DNA of 64,000 nucleotides from Thamnaconus septentrionalis (GCA_009823395.1 CM020513.1:19408501-19472500), one strand, 5' to 3'. Positions 1 to 19,443 are shown, counted from the stretch's first letter. Numbers and translations: made by a program. Notes: generated by a model not told the origin, from the letters alone.

Positions 1-527
1 TTTTTTTTTTTTTAATATATATATATTTTTTAAATCTTTACAACTTTCCACACTACAGATAGATACTGAAGACTGGTAGTGTATGTTTCTGTCTGCATTT
101 ATTATTGACCAGACTTGTTAAAAGCACACTTTTCACAAGACTTCACTCACGACACGCAAGAAATACAACCTGCCTGCAGAAATTCCAATCATGGCAACAC
201 TGGCCGGGGGAAAATTGTCCCAATTTACATCCCAAGAAAACATTTTTGCTCGGTTTATTTTTTTTTTTTTTTTATTTTTTTTAACAATATAACACGATGT
301 GTAACAAAATTCAACCCAACTTGGCAGTGAATTTGTTTTTATCCTATTCGAGGTGTGGCTGTGTGTTGTAAGCTAACAGACGAACGCAAACAGTGGATGT
401 TATGGCTGCCAGCTGTTGGCTGCCAGCTGCTTTACATCATGACATTCCATCACACAGCCTCGCTGAAGCTATACGAGCTAGCCACTTCCGCTAACGATGC
501 TAGCAAATCCGCCCCGTCCAAACTCAC
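1..527 (-). other. 5' part of herpud1 intron 1
   Basis: Intronic sequence downstream of the exon 1 donor. It contains a poly-T run at the window edge (1-13) and another T-rich run at about 256-282. I see no further herpud1 exon, since the next family exon (RPEDQRLIYSG-like) is absent. Short open frames here are not coding-like. Confidence 0.7.
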
Positions 528-680
528 CGGCCTGCTCGGAAACACGGTCGACAAATGCCTTTTCAGGTCCTTCACGGTCCAGTTCAGGGAAACCCCTTCG
601 ATGGTCTGGTCTTCGTGTGCCTGGTTAGGCGTCTTGATGGAAATACTTATCGTCGTCTCTTCGGGATTCCCCACATCCAT
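528..680 (-). CDS. herpud1: HERPUD1 (Herp), first coding exon; gene continues off the left edge
   Basis: This exon encodes 51 residues starting at the ATG at 680. It contains the start of the N-terminal ubiquitin-like domain: KTPNQ near residue 16, then the WTVKDLKRHLSTVFPSRP segment, which corresponds to the human Herp segment WSVGHLKAHLSRVYPERP. The exon ends in phase 0 at a good donor (GTGAGTT, 527-521), the same boundary position as I recall for human exon 1. Herp is an ER membrane protein with a cytosolic UBL domain that recruits the HRD1 ligase complex in ER-associated degradation and is strongly induced by ER stress. The remaining exons lie left of position 1. The tandem order slc12a3 then herpud1 in the same orientation matches mammals, which supports the call. 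Recognition is from memory of the family, not from a search. Confidence 0.88.
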
Positions 681-865
681 TTTGACTGATGGCTAGTCGC
701 GTTACTCCCACTACCAAACAGTATGGCTGCCCGTCCTCTCTTCTTTCAAATCACAAAAGTCAAAAAAAGTGGCACTGTCTGTCTTGTCTTATGGAAGAAC
801 TTGTGATCTGGGAGTGAGGTGTCTGCCTTTTCTACTGCAGGGAGTGCTATTGTTTCCAAACACAC

Positions 866-884
866 GGTGGCTGCCCCTGATTGG
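866..884 (-). promoter_or_regulatory. ERSE-like element upstream of herpud1
   Basis: On the herpud1 coding strand the sequence reads CCAAT (884-880), nine bases, then CCACC (870-866). This has the architecture of the ER stress response element CCAAT-N9-CCACG (NF-Y plus ATF6/XBP1), with the last base changed. It lies about 185-205 bp upstream of the herpud1 ATG. HERPUD1 is a classical unfolded-protein-response target whose mammalian promoter uses ERSE-type sites, so position and spacing fit. Function here is inferred. Confidence 0.6.
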
Positions 885-903
885 CTGCCGTCCGCTTGTG
901 TAA

Positions 904-911
904 CGACGTGG
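904..911 (+). promoter_or_regulatory. UPRE-like site (CGACGTGG)
   Basis: CGACGTGG matches the ATF6/XBP1 consensus TGACGTGG at 7 of 8 positions. On the minus strand it also contains CCACG. It lies about 20 bp farther from herpud1 than the ERSE-like element, so the two could act as a composite stress-response module. A short motif such as this also occurs by chance. Confidence 0.4.
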
Positions 912-1263
912 AAGCTTGCGGAGCTGTACCTCATTTGAGCATGCGCGGAAGCATGTTATGGTTTTCAGGCGTGACGGGTGTCAGACAAAGGTACAGATAT
1001 CAGTTGACTCGAATATGATGCAACGGCTCCATTTGACTATTCAAATACAAACTTAAAAGTATTCAGTTAATGCATAATTGGATTTAGTCAGGGCTAGTAA
1101 TATTCAGACCATCTACCGAAAGAGTTCAAAGGAACCAGTGTTGCTATCAGTCATGTTGTATCAGCTTTAGCTTTACCTTGATCTCAAGTACCGGTACTGA
1201 TAATTACCACTCCTCTGCACATGCTTTCTAAACAATGAAATCTCTGAAGGAACCAGCCTCAGC

Positions 1264-1269
1264 TTTATT
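1264..1269 (-). terminator. Putative polyadenylation signal of slc12a3 (AATAAA)
   Basis: Minus-strand AATAAA lies 416 bp beyond the slc12a3 stop codon, the first canonical hexamer I found downstream. It implies a 3'UTR of about 0.43 kb ending before the herpud1 promoter. Confidence 0.55.
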
Positions 1270-1684
1270 TGTAGTGTAAAGTGTCAACTCCACGAACAAG
1301 TTAATCCAAATGAAATTTAAATGAGCAGAAACATTAATTGTTAAGAGTGAAAACTTAAAGTAAAAAAGGCAGGAGGAGGGACTCAAAGTTAATGGGAAAA
1401 ATACAAAGTCAATGTCGTCTATGTATTGATAATTATCTAACCCACACACTGCATTGTTTGCACAAAAAGCACAGTAGCCCTCCTAAAACAGTTATTGAAT
1501 ATGTATTATTATTAGGCAGAATCCATTTTATCAAAATTTCTTTCTAATAATAGTGCTAGTGAATTCATCAGTCAGAGCAAAACAAATAATCACCAAACAT
1601 TTGACAGTTTTATAATCAAAATCACAACTGTAATATTAGCAATGATTTCTCACTCAGACAGTATGATAGTCTTAATCAAAGGTA

Positions 1685-10132
<8,448 letters not shown>

Positions 10133-12645
10133 CACCGGCGTATCTGTATTGACTTTAGTTTCCCTGCAGCACTCGCTGTCTTTACACGCTTTTTCCTCAA
10201 GAGCTGATTTACCACCACCACCCCCCTCAGTCTTACCGCCAAGCAGATGAAGCCACCGTGTGATGTGAGGGTGTTTGAAGGAGACCGTTCTGAAAGGGGC
10301 AGGTTTTATATTTGACCTTTACCAAGCAGGAAAAGCCTGAGGCAGTGAAAAAAAAGGCCGGCCCAAACAGCAGTTAAAGAGCTCCTGACAAGATTATTAC
10401 AAACGACACGGGCGATTTCACATCACAGGGTCAACAAACGCACCTCCCCTCAAAAAAAGAAAAAACAATCAGTTACTAATGCAATCCACGTCCCACTTCC
10501 CATTTAGAAAGATTTGGGGATTTATCTTTTGACTTACGGACAAACGTCCCACTGGTTTGCACAAAAAACAAACAAAAACAAACTAGTGGAGGACACAGGT
10601 TTGATATTGGGGTAATGCAATGAATAGTCAAACAACCTTCCAATGACAGGTACATTTAGGTTTATTGCGATTATCAATGATTAATCCCTTTTGTAGAAAA
10701 TAATATAAAAATGCAAGTTGCACACACAATCACGACACAGGTTGACTTATCAGAGACGACCTTGGCTGAGGACTTGCTTCCTAATGAGGCAGGTGTGATT
10801 GTCCTCTAGTGATTTTCTAATGACAATAATCAAGAAAGAAAAGATGATGTTTGAATATCCAAACACAAGAAATGACTCATTATCTAGAGTGGTGAAAATT
10901 TAGCGATATTTAAAATTAAGAAAGTTTGAGCTTGGTTCACCTGGCGGCCGGAGGGAAGCAAGTTGACTGGCATCTAAACCTTCTATTCTTATTTGCCTGT
11001 GTGATGGTTCTATGATTTTCCATCCCATTCCAGCACAAAAAAAATTTTTTTTCTATATTCAAAGATTTACTCAAATATTTCACTTGCATTAATTACCAAA
11101 ACATAATGGAGCTTATCATAATGGAGACACAGCGAAGTTGAGCCGAGTTCATCCTTTGCTTTTGATTATTTAAATCCATTATGCATCCAAAACGAAATAT
11201 AAATGGTGACTTTTCAGCCTTGTAAAGCAGTCTAATGCTTTGGCATTCAAAGTAAATAAGCACTCCAAATGACCCTAAATATTTAATATCAATTTATTAA
11301 TCTATGACAACAGAATACTCTTTGTATTGCATGGCAAACAGGAACAAATTGTCCTTGATTTCAAGGAAACAATAGTTTGGACTCATTAGTGAAGGTTAAA
11401 TGATTAACTTCTGCTGCTGCTTGTGCCTGTAGGCTTGGTGAAAGAAGAGGAGCATTGAAGGCTGAAAGCATATTGTGATATAAAAAGCAATCATTATATT
11501 TTTTACTTTATGTTTCAGGGCCCGGCAGTATGATTGTTTTGTACTTATATGCATTATGCAAATGACTCTCACTGCTTCTTATTTTGAACTTGGTGGAAAG
11601 ATATCCCACACTTGTTTGAAGTTGTTAAATTGTCTGAGACCTTTGTTTACACAGTCATTTCCAGCAATGCTTAACACGTAACACTCACTTCAGACACACA
11701 TGCACGCACCAGGCCAAGGTCGGTTATATTATTCTGACCAATATTAAATGTACACCATTTACAGGTTACTTTGAAAGTTCACCTGTGTTGAAAACAGGAA
11801 GTTTCAAGCAATATGCTGAGATGGCTACAGTTAAGACGCAATGACAGAAGTTATTAACTGTACCAAAAGCAATGTTTTTGAAAACAAGCCAAAACTAATC
11901 ATTTTGATACTTCCAATTTCTTTGTTTTTATCCCCAATTATTGTGGTGTGTGAAAAATAACCTTAGTTCATGCAACAAAAATGTACTTGTGCAATTCAAG
12001 GTTAAGCAACTTCTTAATTGTAAAGAACACCTTAACCCAGCAGGTAAAGCGGAGGTGGGGCAGTTAATAGCTTTTTAAAAAATACACTTAGTAACTTATA
12101 TTAGACTGCTCTAAACTTGTTTACAATTCTGGTCTTATCAAGAGAAAATGTTTGCGCACAGGTTCAGCTACTCGCCTCTGACTGACCAACGGCTGTTTAA
12201 AAAAAAAAAAAAACATTCTGTGGGGGAACCTGCTCAATGGAACACCTCTTTGAGTCAGTGATCAAAATGATTGACAAGCAAAAAACTAAAGATCTCAGAA
12301 CTTTTCACATTGGTCTGCAGTGGGTCACCTCAACAGAGATGTGGTGGCAACCACCCAAATCAGCATGCCATTCACATCTTTTGAAGTGATCCCATCTCCC
12401 CCGTGCGACCGCCTCAAAACATCGGGACCTTTGATCAGCGATTCTTTTGAACATACCGCCTTGCTGTTTGCTAGTGGATGCCAAGTTACACTGCCTTCTG
12501 TAGCACAACGCTAATCCAATATGTAGCACAACTTAGATGCGACAGATGTTAAGCACTAAAGTTTAAAAAAAACCTAAAAAACTAAAATGGATATTTTTTT
12601 CCACAGATTTCATGCAAACAAGTTAGTGTAGTTTATCCATTTTGT
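10133..12645. other. slc12a3 5' flank and intergenic region
   Basis: From 10133 to 10321 the slc12a3 reading frame stays open upstream of the ATG but has no other ATG. A consensus-like donor (GGCG|GTAAGA, minus strand, about 10237) suggests alternative 5'UTR splicing. The slc12a3 promoter should lie in about 10.2-10.7 kb; I see no clear TATA box. The remainder is AT-rich, with a poly-A run at 12199-12213 and no coding-like frame. Confidence 0.5.
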
Positions 12646-12651
12646 TTTATT
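12646..12651 (-). terminator. Putative polyadenylation signal of the Gln-rich gene (AATAAA)
   Basis: Minus-strand AATAAA lies about 90 bp beyond the TAG stop at 12740-12742. This is a usual distance and supports 12740-15676 as the 3'-terminal exon. Confidence 0.6.
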
Positions 12652-12739
12652 TTTTTGCCAACATGAAGTCATATAGTTCAGTACATTAAGCAACAATGCC
12701 TCTCAAATGATGGTAAATCACATAATTGAACTGATGTTA

Positions 12740-15676
12740 CTAAGACAGCCCATCACCCACGTTAACAAAAACTTTTCTATATGAAGGTTTTGTTCCACCA
12801 ACGTGGGACTGAGGAGAGTGTTCTTGAACTTGGTAATTCCTTGATGGTTCCTGGATATTATTCTGAGTATTCAAAACATACCGATGATCTCGACCCACCG
12901 CTGGTACTCTGTAACCTGTACTGACTGAGGGATGCTGGTTGTCAGACCGAGCGGCAGTAGAACCCATGGAAGGCACTTGCCTTGGAGCCATGTTAGCACG
13001 ATGATTATAAAATGGATTCATGCGGTCAGAGTTTGTATGAGAATTAAGGGCAAAAGGAGTTGCTCGATACCTGGCTTGGATGTGACGGTAGGGGTTGCCA
13101 GTGCCTGAAAGCCGACCGTAATGGGGCTGACCAATTGACAGTCTTTCAGATTTAACATTTGTTGGAGAATAAGGGGTCATTTGACTTTTAAGCCTTGCGT
13201 AGTGCTGACCTAAAGGGCTCATGGTGTCACTGTAACTACGGTATCTGCCAGGTGATGAATAGATCTGTTGAGAGGGGCCAATATATGAATGGCTGCGTTC
13301 AGGGTGGATGCCGCCACTCAATCTTCTTTCAGATTCAACATTTGTTCGGTAAAAAGGCACAGTTAAACTTTGCATGCCATCAAACCTCTGATATGAAGAT
13401 TGCATTGGGTCCCTGGAACCATAATGAGCCACTTCGGGGATTCGCGAACCTGGGGGTCTCATATATGGAAAACTCTGTGCCTGGCCTTGGCTCATTTGTT
13501 TAGCAGGAGATTGAATTTGGCTCACCTGCTGTAGTGAGAAAGGATTCTGCACGTCGCTTTGCACTGACTGACGTAGCCACTGTTGCTGAGCGTCTTGCAC
13601 CGGACTGGTGTAGCCGCTGCTGTTGCTGACCGTCTTGCACCGACTGGTGTAGCCGCTGCTGTTGCTGACCGTCTTGCACCGACTGGTGTAGCCGCTGCTG
13701 TTGCTGAGCGTCTTGCACCGACTGGTGTAGCCGCTGCTGCCGCTGACCGTCTTGCACCGACTGGTGTAGCCGCTGCTGTTGCTGACCGTCTTGCACCGAC
13801 TGGTGTAGCCGCTGCTGTTGCCGCTGAGCGTCTTGCACCGACTGGTGTAGCCGCTGTTGCCGCTGAGCGTCTTGCACCGACTGGTGTAGCCGCTGCTGCC
13901 GCTGAGCGTCTTGCACCGACTGGTGTAGCCGCTGCTGCCGCTGAGCGTCTTGCACCGACTGGTGTAGCTGTTGCCGCTGACCGTCTTGCACCGACTGGTG
14001 TAGCCGCTGCTGCTGCTGACCGTCTTGCACCGACTGGTGTAGCCGCTGCTGCTGCTGACCGTCTTGCACCGACTGGTGTAGCTGTTGCTGCTGACCGTCT
14101 TGCACCGACTGGTGTAGCCGCTGCTGCTGCTGCTGCTGACCGTCTTGCACCGACTGGTGTAGCCGCTGACCGTCTTGCACCGACTGGTGTAGCCGCTGCT
14201 GCTGCTGACCGTCTTGCACCGACTGGTGTAGCTGCTGCTGCTGACCGTCTTGCACCGACTGGTGTAGCCGCTGACCGTCTTGCACCGACTGGTGTAGCCG
14301 CTGACCGTCTTGCACCGACTGGTGTAGCCGCTGCTGCTGCTGACCGTCTTGCACCGACTGGTGTAGCTGTTGCTGCTGACCGTCTTGCACCGACTGGTGT
14401 AGCCGCTGACCGTCTTGCACCGACTGGTGTAGCCGCTGCTGCTGCTGACCGTCTTGCACCGACTGGTGTAGCAGCTGTTGCCGCTGACCGTCTTGCACCG
14501 ACTGGTGTAGCAGCTGTTGCCGCTGACCGTCTTGCACCGACGGGTGTAGCTGTTGCCGCTGACCGTCTTGCACCGACGGGTGTAGCTGTTGCCGCTGACC
14601 GTCTTGCACCGACTGGTGTAGCCGCTGCTGCCGCTGACCGTCTTGCACCGACTGGTGTAGCTGTTGCCGCTGACCGTCTTGCACCGACTGGTGTAGCTGT
14701 TGCCGCTGACCGTCTTGCACCGACGGGTGTAGCTGTTGCTGCTGACCGTCTTGCACCGACGGGTGTAGCAGCTGTTGCCGCTGACCGTCTTGCACCGACT
14801 GGTGTAGCAGCTGCTGCTGCTGACCGTCTTGCACCGACTGGTGTAGCAGCTGTTGCCGCTGACCGTCTTGCACCGACTGGTGTAGCTGTTGCTGCTGACC
14901 GTCTTGCACCGACTGGTGTAGCTGTTGCTGCTGACCGTCTTGCACCGACTGGTGTAGCTGTTGCTGCTGACCGTCTTGTACCGACGGGTATAGGTGTTGC
15001 TGCTGACCGTCTTGCACCGACGGGTGTAGCTGTTGCTGCTGACTGTCTTGCACCGACTGGTGTAGCTGTTGCTGCTGACCGTCTTGTACCGACGGGTATA
15101 GGTGTTGCTGCTGACCGTCTTGCACCGACTGGTGTAGCTGTTGCTGCTGACTGTCTTGCACCGACTGGTGTAGCTGTTGCTGCTGACCGTCTTGCACCGA
15201 CGGGTATAGCTGTTGCTGCTGACCGTCTTGTCCTTGAGGATTTGCGGAATAGGTTGGCTTGCTGCTGGACTGTTTCACATATGGAGTTGGAACCTGATTG
15301 AACCTGCTGAGCTGTAAGCTGGGCAGGGAGGATCCTTTGGACCCCTCTCCTCCAAGTGAATTGTGACTTTGGCCTTTTCCTGACGAATCATGCAAAGTTC
15401 TTTGAAAAGCATTGTTGGTTTGAACGTTGCTCGGTCTGGAACCAAGAGCATAGTGAGCAGCTCCTTTAGCGCCCCCGCTTCCAGACATGACTAGTGGATT
15501 ATTTTGATGTTGGGGATCATGATCTGAGAGCATCAGCTCTGTCATTTTTGTGACAACACCAGGCTGCTGGTGGTTTTGGTGCTGGAAGCTTAGACTGGCC
15601 TGGCCTGTTGACTGGTCATAGTTCATTCCCTTCAAAGAACTTTCTTGCAATTCGCGAGGGGACACGGGATTTTTGA
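12740..15676 (-). CDS. Unidentified Gln-rich tandem-repeat protein, large last exon with a +1 frameshift
   Basis: The exon begins after a strong acceptor (pyrimidine tract then CTTACAG, minus strand) in phase 1 and runs to the TAG at 12740-12742. Domains are: a Ser/Gly/Gln-rich head of about 150 residues (VKNPVSPREL, TELMLSDHDP, SNVQTNNAFQ); about 44 tandem units of the type SVQDGQQQQLHQ (10-15 residues); then a tail of about 285 residues rich in Tyr, Ser, Arg and Pro with a loose internal repeat (PFYRTNVESERRL, PYSPTNVKSERLS). One extra base at 13602/13603 shifts the frame inside the last regular unit. Read literally, the main frame ends about 33 residues later at about 13500. The repeat and tail composition resume exactly in the other frame, so I treat both as one gene. 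Upstream exons are not identified. I recognise no family; it could be an extracellular or structural protein, but that is a guess. Confidence 0.6.
13586..15232 (-). repeat. Coding minisatellite (VNTR), about 44 units of 30-45 bp
   Basis: The consensus unit on the coding strand encodes SVQDGQ(Q/R)QQ(R)LHQ. Units differ by CAG/CGG-type codon gains and losses (30, 36, 39, 42 and 45 bp) and by a few substitutions (DGQ/DAQ/DSQ, LHQ/LHP/LYP). Blocks of similar units cluster: DAQRQQRLHQ near 13.8-13.95 kb, RLHQ-short units near 14.15-14.42 kb, and LYP units near 14.97-15.12 kb. This suggests local block duplication. Because all periods are multiples of three, the opposite strand is also open across it. 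Confidence 0.97.
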
Positions 15677-16516
15677 CTGTAAGAGTGTGAAAACAAAAAT
15701 ACTGAGCAATCACTGAGAAATACTTTAGTAGTAGTTTGAGATTCAAACAACATTCACATTTGTCCACCTCCATTGTACAGGCAAGTGGCAATGCAATACA
15801 TTTTCATTGTAATAAACATGTCCCCTTTTGAAAGTATTTTTCAAGTTGAAAAACATATTTCTTGAAAAAAAATACTTTTGAGCAAATTTTGATGCAACAG
15901 TCCAAATGTATAAGCCTTACAACTTCTTTTTTTAATACACATTAAAAATCCTCCTGTGATTAGACTGGTGCACAAGCGATTAATATTTCAAGCACAGTAC
16001 TTTGCATTACTTTTGAAGGGTGAGTGATGTCTATATTGGCTACTCAACATTATCAACTACTTCGAGTTCAAGTTCAAGTTGTTAAGAAGGTGAACATGCA
16101 GGAATATGGGAATGACACTCACCAATTGATAGTGCTGTCGTGCAGTCCAGCTCATGCAACATTAAAATCAGTAGTATTCTGCAAAAATCAATTAAATAAA
16201 TTACATCAAGTCAACCCTGGACTTAAATCTTCATTTTTCTAGACATCTGAAGTATCGTACCTTGTTATTTGAAGGGGGGAGGCCATTTTTTTTTTTTCAG
16301 TCTGCCCTAAGCAACCATGTAGCTACTTGACTGTTTACAAAACTGTCCTTTGGGCCTAAAATGTTGTTGTGGTTGGAGACCAGTATGAGACACCTTGTCA
16401 GTCCACAAGCCAAAGAGCGACAGGCGCACACAGTGCCTGCAGTGCTGTTCATCCTTATATGTCATACATTCACAATCTGCCAGGTGCTAACAATCTTTTA
16501 ATGAGGACCACATGCT

Positions 16517-16538
16517 CACACACACACACACACACACA
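16517..16538 (+). repeat. (AC)n microsatellite
   Basis: Eleven CA units in intergenic or intronic sequence. Confidence 0.95.
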
Positions 16539-18339
16539 ACCATAAAGGTGTAGACACTTGGTGTGATTGTTGCTGCAGAGAGCTGCCTTTGACCAGGGGG
16601 GAAAGGTAGTCCTGCAGTTGTGTGTGAATCCAAATCCAAGGTTATCTGAAAATACGCACCACTGCCTGTGTAACTATGTAAATGCAAATTTGTTTTTTTT
16701 TTTTTTTCCCAACCCATAGAGAGACTCCAATCTCGCTTGGAAATATAATTACCATCATGGAATGTAGATTCAGTTTTGATTTTAATAACAGTTAAATGTC
16801 AAGATTTGATGTGCATTTTACTCACACGATGTAAAACATTTCAGTGGGGTGAGTCAAGGTGCTTTTGATATCATTTTGGGCAGAAAGGGTTTGCTAGATG
16901 GATTTTTCCAAATGGTGAAATAAGAATGAAAGATTTACCATAAAGTACCATGAAAAAAAACTTTCTGAGTCAGCTTGATAGAGTTTGCAGCAGAAGAGGG
17001 ACTCTGGCAAAGATCACTACACTTGTGTGCAAGGGGAGAACCATTAATCTCTAAAAAAAAAAAAAAAAAAGTTATAAAGCAATAAATTCCCAACATGGTT
17101 GCCAATTGCCATGCCACTGAGCTCCTCATGCTGCTGTCTGAGCCTTTCTCGCCATTTGCTCGGCCTTTGCTCCCCTCCCCTCTCCCTCTTCTAGCCCTGA
17201 TTGATTCCTCTGTGCTTTGTGTCATCCTGCTGCGGATAAATGATGCTGTTTACTTCACCAGCAAAACAGTCAATACCTCATTCACTTCCAATTTCGGGCG
17301 CCTGCCGTTGTTTGCGTGACGGGGTGTTTTGTTGGCACATTTGCAAGAAAGTTAACTCCTCAGCTAATTCCGCCGCTGACTGAGACCTCCCTGTTAGCAG
17401 ATGCATCGATTCTAAAACAGCCCGGTTAGCGTGTGCCCGTGTTAGCTGCAGAACTCAGGCGGCCACATGCGTGCAGGGCCGCAGCGAGCAGCAGCTCGGC
17501 AGCTGGGACTACTGTGTGGGTGTTGCGCCGGAATAATGATGACAAAGAGCCACCTGCCATAGCTCAGCCCCAGAATGTCATCTCAGCCTGAATGGGTAAT
17601 CAGGTCTGCATGCAGGTGCGAATGGAAATGCAGGAGATTTAAAGGCTTTTCAAACTTTGTAATGTCAAGTGTCTTCCGTGCAAAGTCGGCAAAGGCGGGC
17701 AAACTCTCCTGGGGAAAATAAGACAGTATGGGGCACCTGTCGGAGGGACGGGGACTTTAGGATTATTAGATTTAGAGCCGAGCAGAGAGGTGCGTGCCTG
17801 GGAATAATGAGACAGACACAACGGGGAGGTTCTTTGCCTGCATATAAATGACAGAGTTGTTCAGTGGACCATCATGGGCGAATAGCAGTCATCTAGTTAG
17901 GCTGATTGGAAGGTGAACTGCATCGACAGAATGGCTGGTTTGGGGCTTCTTTGAATATTAAACAGGGTCGAATGCTGCTGGGAAAATGCATGGATTTGTT
18001 CAACACAATAAAACAAATACAGAAAAGTTAGCGTTAAAAGTTAGTGTTCTCCAGCAATAGTGAAAGTCATAGAAATAAGAAAGAAAAGAAACAATTTAGT
18101 TGTATTCCATCAAGCTAACCTTCACAGAAAGAAAAAAAAGCAAGAGTGAAAGTCAGTCAATGAACAGGAAGGTGATATTATAGGTTGAGTAGATCATAGT
18201 GAGATAAATGATAAAATTATGAGAAAACAAGTGACTAAAATTGACTTTGTCATCTAATTTCAGCCTTTTATTGAAAAAAGGTAAATCTACACAAAGCCAC
18301 AAGTTAGAAAATTGGAAAAAGTGATGGATAATGGAGAGG

Positions 18340-18341
<2 letters not shown>

Positions 18342-18403
<62 letters not shown>
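18342..18403 (+). repeat. (AG)n microsatellite
   Basis: About 31 uninterrupted GA units, about 360 bp upstream of the plus-strand exon at 18766. Confidence 0.97.
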
Positions 18404-18405
<2 letters not shown>

Positions 18406-18765
18406 ACGACGATAACCACTAGGTGGCAGACTGTGACCACCGTCTGTTTCGTCGAGGACAAAATCCTCTGCGCTGTAAACTCATCATCAGACAGGATGGC
18501 TTGATGGGTTGATGAAGCCCCTTCACCACTCCTACTCCTAGCTTCACTTGCGGCATTTTGGTTTCATGAGCTCTGGGGTAATTTATTTACAATTCGATAT
18601 TGGGTTTATGAGTTGACTTAAGATCGGTTTGTTCGATTGTAATTTGTTATGTTTGTTATTTTCTTGGGATTTGGTCAATGCATTGACGAACTTTAACCAA
18701 ATTATTCGTAAGCACTGAATTGTCTTAAAAACGCTAATTAGAAATGATGTGAAATGTTTTTTTAG

Positions 18766-18897
18766 TTTTCACTTCCTTTGGTGATCGCCAACGAAGAAAT
18801 GAAATGCACCTGTCGAGGCTCCACCAACTTCGACTGCATTGAAATCAAGGGCCGCTACATGCTGACAGCCCAGCAGCAGGGAATCAGCCACGGAGAG
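18766..18897 (+). CDS. Internal coding exon of an unidentified cysteine-containing protein
   Basis: This is a 132-bp exon (44 codons, phase 0 at both ends) between a T-rich acceptor ending TTTTTTTAG and a consensus donor GAG|GTAAGT. The translation contains ANEEMKCTCRGSTNFDCIEI followed by KGRYMLTAQQQGISHGE. Codon use is strongly coding-like (C/G at most third positions), unlike the flanking DNA. The KCTC...C...GRYML pattern suggests an extracellular disulphide-bonded domain; a netrin-type (NTR/C345C) module is one thought, but the match is too weak to claim. Upstream exons were not found. A phase-compatible terminal exon lies 24 kb downstream at 43054. Confidence 0.55.
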
Positions 18898-19443
18898 GTA
18901 AGTACTGTCGAAGGGCCGCGCAGACCACTGGATGTGAGGGCACTGCAGTTTGCTGCCTGACAAAATTGTCACGTCGCATTAGGCTGTTTGGCAGAACAAC
19001 CCCTCAGGATGCACTGAGAAATACATAAATTCTCAGCAGGAATGGAGGTGATGAAATAGATGAAGACGATTGTCCAGTTTGAAAGTGGCAGCCTGGGCAA
19101 CTTGCTGACACAAGTGCTGCTTTTTTTTTTTTTTTCTGCTGGAGTTTCATGTTTGCGCCACGCTTGGCTTAAAATAAAAAAAAGGCAATTTTTTACATCT
19201 TAACGCCTGAATAAACCTTTTAGCAAGGAACTAAAGCCCACATAATCCTAGTTGGTCTCCATCAAGCCCCTGCAGGACAGAAAATATTTTGTATTAAACA
19301 TATGGATTCTTTGCAATGTGATCCGATACAGATATCTGGTATCTGATATCCAGATCAATGTCCATTGACCTTCCAGCCCTGCAGGTTATTCTGTACTCTT
19401 TTTACAGAAAAAAAAAGCTAGACAAAGGCAGCGTAACTAAGGA

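Larger units (their letters stand above)
681..1263. other. Compact intergenic region between slc12a3 3' end and herpud1
   Basis: Only about 0.58 kb separates the putative slc12a3 polyadenylation signal from the herpud1 start codon, so the herpud1 5'UTR and proximal promoter must lie here. The part nearest herpud1 (about 840-925) is the most GC-rich and carries the stress-element candidates. I see no coding exon. Confidence 0.6.
15677..18765. other. Region between the Gln-rich terminal exon and the plus-strand exon
   Basis: Upstream exons of both flanking genes are expected here or farther out, but I could not place any with confidence. Contents are an AC microsatellite (16517-16538), poly-A/T runs (16289-16299, 16690-16708, 17055-17071), a GA microsatellite (18342-18403), and a moderately GC-rich, non-repetitive stretch (17280-17870) that could be regulatory. 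A minus-strand open frame starting at 17096 looks signal-peptide-like only because of a poly-T run. Confidence 0.4.

Noticed and set aside
13586..15232. CRISPR-like repeat array
   Set aside because: Units are contiguous, with no unique spacers, in a vertebrate coding exon. It is a minisatellite.
13583..15301. 572-codon plus-strand open frame (GVAAAVADRLAPT repeats)
   Set aside because: It is the antisense shadow of the Gln-rich coding repeat. All unit lengths are multiples of three, so the opposite strand is automatically open. It has no flanking coding context.
15677..15791. Start of the Gln-rich protein at the ATG at 15791 or 15773
   Set aside because: A strong splice acceptor at 15677 with phase 1 makes the residues before VKNPVSP intronic. 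It is kept only as a minor alternative.
16935..17225. Minus-strand frame with apparent signal peptide (FITFFFFFL) as 5' exon of the Gln-rich gene
   Set aside because: The hydrophobic run is translated poly-T, and no convincing phase-1 donor follows.
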